A program made the position numbers and the translations under genes. The notes under the pieces were generated by a model. It saw only the letters and a list, made by a program, of their open reading frames with translations. It had not been told where the DNA came from and made no database searches. From Leptasterias polaris (lineage: Eukaryota > Echinodermata > Asteroidea > Forcipulatida > Asteriidae), in contig JAZGTN010000012.1 in the NCBI GenBank assembly GCA_037783415.1, positions 372,001-436,000 on the forward strand: DNA of 64,000 nucleotides. The letters run 5' to 3'. How positions within the stretch are numbered: position 1 is the first letter of the stretch; each line of letters opens with the position of its first letter. Of this stretch, positions 46,344 to 56,800 are shown in pieces.

Positions 46344-46530
46344 GTGAAAGCTGTGACTGTTTCCTGCCGAGCAGTCTTAATGGAGGGTTTGTTATCAATG
46401 ACTACACAGTTATTCACGTTGAGATCTGAGTCCCTTTATATACCTGTACTTGTATATAAACCATGATGGTTTGGCTGGCGTACTATGCTGTGTAATAATG
46501 ATATAGTTATGCCTTTTTGACTCGAGACTC
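46344..46530 (+). repeat. Local duplication, copy gamma (head only)
   Basis: It repeats the first part of alpha and beta, from GTGAAAGCTGTGACTGTTTC to TTGACTCGAGACTC, directly after beta, then diverges. Confidence 0.8.
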
Positions 46531-46714
46531 TATATAAATCAAAATGACTGTGTCAATATCAAGCGTGGACTGCTGGCTCTTTCTGGGCATGGGGGTAATC
46601 TGAAAGTTTTCATTCAGTAATCCTTGAAACTAGTTTTCACTTTAAACCCCACCCCCCCTTTTTACGGTGAAATGTCAGTGAAAGTGGTACCCACAGGCAC
46701 GCTTTCTTGAAAAC
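46531..46714. other. Short spacer
   Basis: Nothing recognised. Confidence 0.3.
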
Positions 46715-46880
46715 AATACACCGATCCATTAAGCCACGCCCATTTCTCATTGACCAATCACAACCGCGAAATCTGATCACCATTTGAGCCGTTTGGTGAT
46801 CTTTGCACTAATGGTGATCGGGTTTCGCGGCTGTGATTGGTCAACTCGTAAGGAGGCGGGGCTTAATGGATCGATCTATT
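46715..46880 (-). mobile_element. 165-bp MITE, copy 2 (inverted)
   Basis: The reverse complement equals 17866-18030 apart from one extra C. Ends AATACACCGATCCATTAAGC and GGATCGATCTATT. Confidence 0.8.
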
Positions 46881-47827
46881 GATGCCTTTATGCTTTGGAT
46901 CGGTGTGTGATTTGCTCTCACTTTCGGTTCCTGATGATGGAGACCAAGGACAAAACAAAAAGAGATATAAAACAAAAGGTCTCCACATGGAATTTCTAAA
47001 GACCGGGGTGCTCCACCCACAAGGAAATTTGTGTAAAAAGTCTATGGGAAAAATGTATATTGGGAAAAGTTAAGTGCAGGGACAAAGGAAAGAAAAAAAG
47101 AGTGCTCAACAAGGATACAGTTTTGAGAAGGTGTGTGTGTGCCCCCCTCCCCCCAATCCCCTTACAGCAATACTTTGTGCAATATTGGTGATCAAATAAA
47201 TATTACTATTTATGGGCAGTGACGTTCGATCATAGGGAAACAAATTGCTTATGGGTTATTTGTCTGGAAGATATTTTGGTACGAGTGCAAGTTTAGCAAG
47301 AAAGTATTTGAAAACAATTCAACCGTTAAGTAATTTGTCGAATTCGCCCAACTCTTTTTAGTTGCTGGTATAATAACCTTGCAAATCATCCAAGTTGTAT
47401 GACCTAAAATACGATCATAGCTTTCTATACGCTGTGACTCGATTAAACCCACCGATCCACGAAAACCACTTCTCAAAATCAAAGAAGGAAGGGGGGAAAC
47501 CCACAGGAAATATTGCAACCCAAAAAGGAAACACACGAATAATCTGTTCGGAAAAACACAGTGTTCCCGAACTGGAAACAAACACTGGTATTGTCATGGC
47601 CAGGGTCAAAACGGATTGACCTGTTAAAGACCCCCCCCCCCCCCCTTTAATAATACCACTATAACTGATACACACAGGGTCAAAGTATTAAACAATAATC
47701 ATTACAGCAACACACAGGTATATTACGAGATACCCTCACAAGAGATCCGAACTTTGTTTCAGGGCACCCAACTTGACATCGTCGTGACGCATGTGCAGGC
47801 CAGTGTTTCGACAAACCATCTATACTT
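46881..47827. other. Intergenic spacer
   Basis: No gene recognised; C-run at 47631-47645. Confidence 0.35.
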
Positions 47828-49008
47828 TATAAGCGTCTCTTTCGTCTTTTGTATTCCAAAGTGATTGAATATTAATTGTGTAGCAATTACTGGAGTTAAT
47901 GGCAAACCACTACGGACTTTAGAGCGTAAGTACTGTCAACCTATTTATTGTTCAATCAAATCATACTATATTTAGGCTCTGTTATGATATCAGTATGAAT
48001 AGCTCGGCCCGCTGCATCAAACGATCACCATGTAAGCCTACAGCAGAGAGGAGTTCCTAGTCAAAGACATTGACTATTTTGGGGACTATCATTAAAAAAG
48101 AAAAATACAAAACATAAATAAACAAAGCTATACTGAATACTCAGAATCTCAGATTTATATGCTGTATGTAATTATAGCATTAGGCTTACAATATTACGAG
48201 ACACAGCAAGTCCGTATCGTCCCGACACTGTCTTTCTGAAATAGTCCATCCTTGTTTCAGCCCGAGGCTTTCCCATACGCTTTGTCACGAAGCAGATTTG
48301 TGTACGGGCAAATCGGAGGCAAACAACTGCACTGCAAGTCAGTTTCTAACACTGTCTTTAAACCCCAAGAAATTACGAGAAAATGGAATTGTGTAAGGCT
48401 ATATGGATGTGTGTTTCTACTTTGACATTTGGGACTGGTTAGTGCAGCCTGTAATGGCATAGCAAGGTGCTCCAACACACCTGATCTTGCAAAACCAATG
48501 GATGTTTACACAACATCACTTGCCTACAAAACTATTTTCTTTTAAAGATATAAAATCACCTTTTGATGTTTATAAGCGCAGGATATTCTCGTTATGTTGA
48601 TGGGAAATGAGACTCTGTGATATCTATTTTTAGTGAAAAGTACCCATTATACCAGCGCTCAATCTGATTTTCTTTGTCAATGAAAACTGAGGAATTATAA
48701 CACCTGCTGCCAACAGCTTACAGGGAAGTTTGAAGATTTCAGTTTTAAGTTTTGAGGAAGAAGAAAAACACCTTAATTTGGTGTTCCTATAATATAACAA
48801 GGCCATTGACCAATGTGCCACGGTAGCAGCAGGTGCGGGGCGGGTCGTACCTCGGCGGCACAGACTGGCACAGGGTGCAGTTTTTCGAGGATCCGGCACT
48901 TGCTTTCACGTAATACCCGACATTTATGGGCATGGCAAAATGTAGACAAATTTAAAATCAACTAAGTAGTTTTCCTTTCAGCTGGATCAGTGATGACCTA
49001 TTACCACC
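47828..49008 (+). promoter_or_regulatory. TATA box, first exon and 5'UTR intron of FABP copy 7
   Basis: TATAAG (47828-47833) suggests a start near 47858. The first exon would end at 47925 (TTAGAGC before GTAAGT). The intron is 47926-48981 and ends TTTCCTTTCAG, 27 bases before the coding ATG. The first exon holds a complete upstream frame of seven codons (47899-47922, MANHYGL and stop) in the context TTAATGG, which could lower translation. Confidence 0.55.
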
Positions 49009-49401
49009 ATGGCAACCGACTTCAGCGGCAAGTGGAAGAGCGGGAGATCCGAAGGGTGGCCGGAATTTTTAGCCAAACTGGACATAGCAAGGGAGAAGCT
49101 CCCGGCCAATCTGAGAATCACACACGACATCTCACAATCCGGAGATAAAATCACCATCAAGACCACCAACAACATCGATGAAACAATGAAGGAATCCACC
49201 ATTATCGTGGGGAGCAATTTCAAGGACCAGTCGCCTTGGTTTAACGTGGAGTACACCACGGCCTGGGGTGACCACGGGGAGTTGGTGATGACCAGGACGA
49301 CCGGGCTTGGGGGTACTACCCGGGAGCTTGTGGACGGAGAAATGCTTACCACGCACACGCTCGATGGAGTCGTTGCAAAGGCTTACTTCACCAAACAGTA
49401 A
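49009..49401 (+). CDS. FABP-family lipid-binding protein, copy 7
   Basis: 130 residues in one exon. MATDFSGKW, EGWPEFLAKLDIA, DISQSGDKITIKTTNN, VGSNF and the end GVVAKAYFTKQ. R105 matches Arg106, but the Arg126 position is Ala125 and the Tyr position is Phe127, so both partners of the classical carboxylate pocket are changed. The ATG has the strong context CCACCATGG and follows a clear acceptor by 27 bases. EGW subfamily, with copies 4-6. Confidence 0.96.
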   Translation: MATDFSGKWKSGRSEGWPEFLAKLDIAREKLPANLRITHDISQSGDKITIKTTNNIDETMKESTIIVGSNFKDQSPWFNVEYTTAWGDHGELVMTRTTGLGGTTRELVDGEMLTTHTLDGVVAKAYFTKQ

Positions 49402-49643
49402 TACCGTTTACAATTACAACCGTGGATGTATAGGACTGCACCAGGGACTTTTGTATCTGAAACACAATGATCTTTGCATTTTCTTTAGACATCGGGACCA
49501 TGATCACCAACACCACAAGAAATATGTAATCGTAATTTGCATGTAATTTGTAAAATGTTGTAAATAATGCAATGACTTATAAGACTGTGTGTAATTTACC
49601 CGATTGGGATGCTATGCAACGTGCTCTCACTAAAGAGTTATGA

Positions 49644-49735
49644 CGACTATTATCTCAGTTGCTCTGAGCTTACGTTTGAATTCTGAGACGAAGGAGTCTC
49701 GCATCGAATGGGTTCGAATCCTGACGAAGAGGATC
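49644..49735 (+). repeat. tRNA-like head of a SINE or tRNA pseudogene
   Basis: TATCTCAGTTG (49651-49661) resembles an internal A box with one mismatch; GGTTCGAATCC (49711-49721) is a perfect B box, 49 bases later. The sequence between does not fold into a clean tRNA, so I prefer a SINE or pseudogene in the 3' flank of copy 7. Confidence 0.4.
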
Positions 49736-50924
49736 AAGTTTCTTCAGACTGTTACCAACGCTTTGCTTCAATTTAAAAACCTTGTGTGTGTGACAAGTTT
49801 AGTTGCAAAGCCCCCGTGGTACGTTTTCAGCATAGTCATGCTTCTAAGCTTTTTCCATAGAATTTTTTATTTATTTTTTATTTTTTTTTAACGACAAAAC
49901 CAGTCCCAAGTGTGTTGTTTTAAGTTAGTTGTCTGCTTATAATTACGTTTTATATTATTTGGTGCCATCTACCATTGACGATTGACCTACCGATTTTGTA
50001 CACAGAAAAAAACCCAAACATATCAAAAGTTATTGTAAAAATTTGGGCCTTGGTCACCGCGTGAGGGCGGTTGACAAAAGTAATGGTTCAACTTTATGAG
50101 AATGCAGCGGTTCGCACAAAATGAAAATCTGTAACCTCTGAAAGAGGGTGCATGCAACAACTCAGAGTGGAGACGGAACATTTTGCACAATGTTGCACGA
50201 TGCCAAACAAACATTCCAGGACTCATGAAGAACAAATAGGCCTATACTGTAGGCCTACTCGGGAAAATTGTGTTCTTAGGCATGCCTATGTCCACTTCAT
50301 CCAAATTGAATAACAGATATGTATTCTATTATTATTACGCTTGGGCCTTGGATCAAGAAGTGGATCGATAATTATTGACTGTCATCTTACCATCATTCTG
50401 TAATAAATACTTCATTTGCATTTACTTTAAGCAATTTGTGTAAGTATTTGTTAATTAAAATATTATATGGCAAAATACTTAACAATATCCTGACAGCAAT
50501 TTGATTTGCATGCCGAATGATAAGTTGATCTTCTAGTCTATAAGTTTATCTTTTGTTCAATTCAATACTAAATATTTTTGCTCAAAGGATGGAAAAAACG
50601 CAGGCCCGCGCTTCAGATTTTGTTTTATTATAGCACATTCCTTTAAAAGTCTCGAAAAGCGCCCCCGTGTGACGTGCGTTGGCGCATTTTTTTCTTCTCT
50701 CGGCGAACGCCACATCTTTTGAAGTGTCGTCTGACGGACTTGTTGTAACTCCTCAAGAGTTCTGAGATTTCATTACGTACTACGGCGAGACAGCGTGGGC
50801 TAGTCTCCATCCGAGTGCTTGGTTTCGGATTTACCAACCACAGGAAAAAAATTGCCGACGTGGGAAATGCCCAGACTTTCCCCGCTAAAAAAAAACCCAC
50901 ACCAGCTTCAGTAACATTATTTTC
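49736..50924. other. Downstream flank of FABP copy 7
   Basis: AATAAA near 50402 is a possible poly(A) signal. No other gene recognised. Confidence 0.35.
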
Positions 50925-51043
50925 GGTCATCTGAGACAGACGGTGGAAACTTGGTTAGCTACTTGTGCACTTGAACTTGCTTTCATCCCCGTCTCGTCTT
51001 GAGGAGCAGGACATAAGAGCACTTTATTGACCCGTTTGCGTCG
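50925..51043 (+). promoter_or_regulatory. Possible non-coding first exon of FABP copy 8
   Basis: TTTGCGTCG followed by GTGAGT is a good 5' splice site at 51043/51044. It would pair with the acceptor AATGCAG at 53331-53333, giving a 2.3-kb 5'UTR intron as in the other copies. There is no clear TATA box; the left border is a guess. Confidence 0.3.
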
Positions 51044-52900
51044 GTGAGTTTTGTCCATTTTTAGTTCTAAAACCTATTGATACATGGGTTTATTGTTACT
51101 TGTATCTCCGATGAAGTGTTGTCAAACCGGCTGAAAAAAGACTATCCAACATAATGCACACGTCACCCACATCCGTTTAATGAATCCTGACCCTTCATGT
51201 TCAATTAAGTTCCGGGATATTTCAATTCTGATGCTCCAGTTTGGTCGCATTAACTATCTCATTCCTTGAACATGACTGTTTCGGAGAAACAACATCAGTT
51301 ATCGATTATCTGAATCAATCAATAAATCATTGAGATATGGTACTATCGGGCAGTACATTCCCTGCCTTGTTCTTCAGACTATGGGTCTAAAGATACACAT
51401 GCCTATCTCCTGCAAGTTTCTTTGAACCTTTTTCTGTGATTGTTCACCTGCTTGGACACTTTAATAGGTCACTACTTTGCCGAACTTTACTTGTGTAATA
51501 ACAGTACAACCATTGTCCATTGTTGTCTTTTTACAACAAATTACGTACAACACGTTTGAGGCTAGATTGTCATTATTCTATTATCTACTATAATTGCAAA
51601 TGGCGTAAAACAAAGGAGACGGGGCGGGAGACGGGGCGGGAGACCCCCCCCCCCTACCGATCAGAACCATTGTCCCCCTCTTGCCCCCAAATGACATCGA
51701 AAACATACAAATAGAACAATCGGATCGTCACATCAAAAGCCCACCCCCACACAAAAATAAGATTAATAATAAATAAACAAGATAAATAAATAAATAAAAT
51801 ATACATAAATAAATAAATACATAAAATAAAAGAATAAATAAAAAAAGTAACAAAAATAAATTACAAATTACAAATAAAAAATAAACTCAATAAATGAATA
51901 TTTTTTACCTAAATAAATAAATACACAAAAAAATTAGAAAAATAAAATAATAATAATAATAATTAACCTTTCACAAATTCCCGTCTTTGCCCCCGCTAGC
52001 CCCCCCTCTATTTGTTTCTTCTTCTAATCATCTAACATTTCTCAAGTGTTTCATGCAAACTGTTGATGTATTCTTTATTATAAAGTCAAATTGTTTTCTT
52101 TCAAACGTGTTCTATAATAATTGTAATTTTTATTTGAGTAGTAGTTCCAATTTTTTTCAAAGGACTAATCTTGTTAATGTGATCTAATTTCGCTTCTAAT
52201 ACGTATGACATTATAAATTATGGTATTTTCTTACCAAGATGTATAAGATCAACATAAACTTACCACTGACCACCCTGCCCTTGACCATTAGCTCCCAATA
52301 TTACCTCATTCTACCTCATTCTTTCCCTCTGCATGGTCGACTCAGACCTGTTCTGTTGTCTTCATTACAGGCATAGATTTTTAAAATCTGGCAATTATTA
52401 GTCTAAACATTGTCTAAAAGATCCGGAAAGCTTCTACTACTAGTACTACATCCTTCATTAATTGCTATGGTCCAACAATTCGGTCAGCTCCGGTAACCCA
52501 ATCATGTCTAGGCGTACTCGGTGTGTTACACCATAGAGCAAGGACAAAATAATATGGGTTACACTATCTTTTCTGCGCATAATAATAAAATGCAAGATAC
52601 ATTATGTTTACGCTATGGCGTAGTGCGTTATGAATAAACAAACAACAGACCCTACACTATAATTAATTAATCTGTAATATCCGGAATCAGCACGACAATA
52701 ATCATGTGTGGCAAGAACAGAGTATGCACACACACAACGGTTAACAGTTGCTCTGTGTGTATTATATTACAGCATAGCATCGAGACGGGCTCGTGTTCAT
52801 TCCGACCGCGAGGGTCGGATCCATGTGGAGTTTGCTAAACAAGGGGCGAGCCACTCTTAATATCGTAGTAGATCTAGGATACTGCTTGTAAGGACTTTCA
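51044..52900. other. Probable 5'UTR intron region of copy 8
   Basis: It contains a short G-rich duplication (GGAGACGGGGC twice, 51616-51641) and a low-complexity AAATAAAT tract at about 51755-51965. No gene recognised. Confidence 0.35.
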
Positions 52901-53191
52901 CTAGATTATTGTAGGGATAAGGCTGGGAGAGGCAGCTAGCTGGCCCCATCGGGGGTGCAGATGAACCGAGACATACTGCCGGCGTTCTGTAAAAAGGTCA
53001 TCACGATCGGTGAGCTGCTGTTGCATGTGCTTTATACGATCTAGTACCATTCGCCAACCTCCACGTATTACGGTCACCGTGTTGGGAAAGAGTGTGTTAC
53101 TGTTGTGCTTTTGATGGACGCGGAAATGGAGCTTGGTGGTGAACACAAGCACGGCTTCAAATGGTGAAAGGTTATCTAATGGTTGAGTGCA
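52901..53191 (-). CDS. Unrecognised open frame of 96 codons
   Basis: The frame is open between two stops and has balanced, protein-like composition, with SPFEAVLVFTTKLHFRVHQ, then WRMVLDRIKHMQQQLTDRDD and VSVHLHPRWGQ. There is no ATG near its start and no clear splice border. It could be an exon of an antisense gene or a fragment of a transposon protein. I cannot assign a family. Confidence 0.22.
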   Translation of the reverse strand, partial: CTQPLDNLSPFEAVLVFTTKLHFRVHQKHNSNTLFPNTVTVIRGGWRMVLDRIKHMQQQLTDRDDLFTERRQYVSVHLHPRWGQLAASPSLIPTII

Positions 53192-53377
53192 TTATTCTAA
53201 CAACAACATGGATTGTGCTGCAACTCTACTTGTGAATCATTGCCAAGCCCATTTATTGCTCCGTGCATTGACCTACAATTAGACATGTTGAACAGATCTA
53301 AATATGTTCAGTTAACGTATCTTGCAAATGCAGGAAGTCTCTGAGGAACTGTCTGTACTTTGGGAGTCCACCCAGCA

Positions 53378-53785
53378 ATGACGGTGGATTTCAGCGGTGA
53401 GTGGAAGCTGGAGACTAACGACAAGAGCTTCGACGTATTCCTAAAGGCGTGCGGGGTGTCCTGGGCCTGGAGGAAGGCAGCCTGCTCAGTGAAACCCACG
53501 GCCGTGATCACACAGAACGGGAAGGACTTCGTCATCGTCACCAAAACCTCGTACAGGACGCAGGAAGTGCGGTTCGTTCTTGGCGAGGAGTTCTTGAGCG
53601 TTATCCCGTGGGAGGGTGTTGAGTACCGCATGGTTGCCGAGTTTGACGGTGCTAAGCTTGTGATTCGAGTACTAGACCGGGATGTGAGTTTCACCAGAGA
53701 GATCATCAATAAACAGTTAGTGCTGACCCTGATGTCAGGAGATGTTGCCGCTAAGAGGGTCTTCACGAAGGCAGAAATTGAGTGA
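53378..53785 (+). CDS. FABP-family lipid-binding protein, copy 8
   Basis: 135 residues in one exon. MTVDFSGEWKLETNDKSFDV keeps the family start but has DKSF where others have ENF or EGW. The lid has CGVSWAWRKAAC with two Cys and two Trp that no other copy has. R107 and R127 match both ligand-binding arginines; F129 takes the Tyr position. In this it agrees with copies 1 and 2 rather than 4-7. A 3' splice site 44 bases before the ATG (AATGCAG at 53331-53333) suggests the same 5'UTR intron layout. It is the last FABP copy in the window; a 1-kb minisatellite follows within 200 bases. Confidence 0.94.
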   Translation: MTVDFSGEWKLETNDKSFDVFLKACGVSWAWRKAACSVKPTAVITQNGKDFVIVTKTSYRTQEVRFVLGEEFLSVIPWEGVEYRMVAEFDGAKLVIRVLDRDVSFTREIINKQLVLTLMSGDVAAKRVFTKAEIE

Positions 53786-53954
53786 AGCAGTACCTTAAGA
53801 TAAGACTATCAAGTCCTATGTTACTCAAGGTAGTGACTCACCTTTGACAACGTTTTTTATAGATTCCCAAACTGATGTTCTACTCTCAGGGTTCCTTATT
53901 CAGAACAACTCAGAGCTCAACCATCCTTGCTCTGTGTGTTTTAACAACAACCTC

Positions 53955-54962
53955 TCAGTTGACTCAATGATTCAGTTAATAGTTGACCCACGATTCGGTT
54001 AACAGCATTATGGTTCAACCATCCTTGCTCACGATTCACCTGAGGTTCAACCATCCTTGCTCTGTGTGTTCAACCTCTCAGTTGACTCATGATTTAGTTA
54101 ACAACCCATGGTTCAACTATCCTTGCTCTAGAGTTCAACAACAACCTCTAATTGATTCAGTTGTCTTATGAATCAGTTTAGTTGACTCATGATTCAGTTT
54201 AGTTGACTCTTGATTCAGTATTAGTTGACTCATGATTCAGTTGACTCACGATTCAGTTTAGTTGACTCATGATTCAGTTTACTCACGATTCAGTTTAGTT
54301 GACCCATGATTCAGTTTAGTTAACCCATGATTCAGTTTAGTTAACCCATGATTCAGTTTAGTTGACCCATGATTCAGTTAGTTGACTCATGATTCAGTTA
54401 ACAATCCATGGTTCAACCATCCTTCCTCTGTGGTTCAACAACTCTAATTGATTCGGTTAACTCATGATTCAGTTTAGTTGACCCATGATTCAATTTAGTT
54501 GACCCATGATTCAGTTAGTTGACTCATGACTTAGTTAACAACCCATGGTTCAACCAACTCTGTGGTTCAACAACTCTAGTTGATTCGGTTAACTCACAAT
54601 TCAGTTTAGTTGACCCATGATTCAGTTTAGTTGACCCATGATTCAGTTAGTTGACTCATGATTCAGTTAACCCATGGTTCAACCATCCTTGCTCTGTGGT
54701 TCAACAACTCTAATTGATTCGGGTAACTCATGATTCAGTTTAGTTGACCCATGATTCAATTTAGTTGACTCACGATTCAGTTAAGTTGACTCATGATTCA
54801 GTTGATTCAGTTATGGTTCAAATACATCATTTTAACTTATCCCATGGTTCAGTTAACCTTTCTTCTGATATAACTCACTGGTCAGTTAACTTGACTCATG
54901 ATTCGGTTCTCTCAATACTCAAAATAAGAACTCATGATTCAGTTAACAACTTAAGGTTCAAC
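53955..54962 (+). repeat. Minisatellite with CATGATTCAGTT core
   Basis: Several dozen degenerate units of about 20 bases (GTTGACCCATGATTCAGTTT and variants). They are arranged in a larger period of about 130-150 bases marked by CCATGGTTCAACCATCCTTG and GTGGTTCAACAACTCTA (for example near 54405, 54545 and 54668). Confidence 0.85.
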
Positions 54963-56407
54963 AACTCACCATGGCCATGTTTTTTACCAACTTATTGTTC
55001 AGTAAACAACATGGCTGCTTTAATAACCAAGTGAACTCAGTGTAAAAATAAGTGTTGCATTGTGCATTTTACTTGTTTGCCTTATAAACTATAGGCCTAG
55101 TAAGAGACTTTTATTTTTATATTTGCAATTTACTTATTTTAGATTTGACAGTAACAATTTGCAAAATCTTACCTTGTTCAATTAGCTGTTATATTTTTTA
55201 AACTATATTAGTTTTAACATTAGGGCATAATACACTTACAAAACCACTGGGCGGAAATGCTGGTCTATTTGTACATGTACAAGTACATTATGGGAACGCA
55301 GATGTACAGGTACATGCACAATATCAATGGCCGTTCAATGCATTTAAACTATGAAAAGTTTTCATAATCACTGATGGATGAAGGTCATTTCTTAAGGTCA
55401 GCTTAAAGGGGAACACAAAAATCACTGAAATATATGTTCATTTTTATACCAAGTTAACCTTTTGAGTGTAAACATAGAACGGTTAATAACCAATCCCGTG
55501 TAATGTAACATATAATAACATCAACTTGCCGGGGGGGGGGGGGGGGGGGTGCATACGGGCTTCCAAAATGGCGCAACCGAGGGCCATTTCCAAACGTCGG
55601 CTTGGGCTCCAGCTTGGGCTCCAGCTTGGGCTCCGTCATCATTATTGGGCTCCGTTTCCAACAGCAAACGGAGCCCATGAAGCCGGAGCCTGGCAACTGG
55701 AGTCTAAGCCGAGATTTGGATTTAACAAAATAAAGCATCAGGATTTATTGTAGTGATGACGTCATGTGGATTGGGTCAATAAGTAAAAAGGGGTTACCAG
55801 TCAAATTAACCTGATTGTTTGTCACTGGTGCCCTTTTAAATTCTGACACCATCTGACCTATGATCTGACAGTATATGTTGTGTGAAATAGCCCTATGCTG
55901 TACTCGGGGGATATTTATCACACTGTGTCTTACTATCCCCCCTAAAAATGATGTGACAATTATAATGTGAATGTTTTGGCTTCGTGTACGGAGTTTACCT
56001 GGAACTGTTTGCCCGTACCTCCCTTCCCATGTGTGATGACGTGGCCCTAAAATAGTCTGGTTCCCCTTCTTTGTATTTTGATATGAAATAGTATAGGTGG
56101 GCTTTCATCCTCATCTTGCCAAAACTGAAAAGTATTTCTTCTTGAGTTTGTGTCACAATAATGTTTCGTTGTTTTTCTTTCTTTGCTGGTGTATTGTATG
56201 ACTCTCTCTGCCTTTGTACTATCAACATATCTGATATCTGACCGTGTAGGATTATTTCTCGTCTGCAACGTCGGCAACTCATTGGCTGAAATTGTTCATT
56301 TTGTTCAATATTATGCGAAGTATATAGGGGCTCTAAGGTCACCATACAGTTTTTAAGATGCACTCATTTCTAATAGAAAGTGGACGAAATATTACAAGTC
56401 TCTAACC
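54963..56407. other. Intergenic spacer
   Basis: G-run at 55531-55549 and a 12-base triplet repeat at 55600-55634. ATTTAACAAAATAAAGCATC near 55720 has a possible AATAAA. No gene supported; the small frame starting at the ATG of 55568 is not convincing. Confidence 0.4.
55600..55634 (+). repeat. Three tandem copies of GCTTGGGCTCCA
   Basis: Three perfect 12-base units; a further GGGCTCC follows at about 55649. Confidence 0.8.
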
Positions 56408-56800
56408 TTAAAGGCACTGGACACGTTATATTGTCAAAGACCAGTATTCTCACTTGGTGTATCCCAACATATGCATAAAGTAACAAATCTGTGAAAATTT
56501 GGGCTCAATTATTGGTCATCGAAGTTGCAAGAAAATAATGAAAGAAAAAACACCCTTGCAGTGCACAAATTTGTGTGCTTTCAGATGCCTGAAAAGGGCT
56601 TCAGTCCTGAAGTCTTTTTCAGATTCAAATATTTTAGTGAGAAATTACCTCTTTCTCAAAAACTACGTTAGTTCAGAGGGAGTCGTTTCTCAAAATGTGT
56701 TATAGGCCTACTATCAACAGCTCTCCGTTGCTCGTTACCAAGTAAGTTTTTATGCTAATACATATTTTGAGTAATTACCAAACGTGTCCAGTGCCTTTAA
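56408..56800. mobile_element. MITE with AAAGGCACTGGACACGTT ends
   Basis: TTAAAGGCACTGGACACGTT at the left and AACGTGTCCAGTGCCTTTAA at the right form a perfect 20-base terminal inverted repeat. I know this family from memory as very abundant in echinoderm genomes. TTAA at both ends may be the target duplication. No coding content. Confidence 0.75.

Noticed and set aside
55568..55753. Small frame starting AAAATGGCGCAACC
   Set aside because: It runs through the GCTTGGGCTCCA triplet repeat and next to a G-run; composition is repeat-driven.
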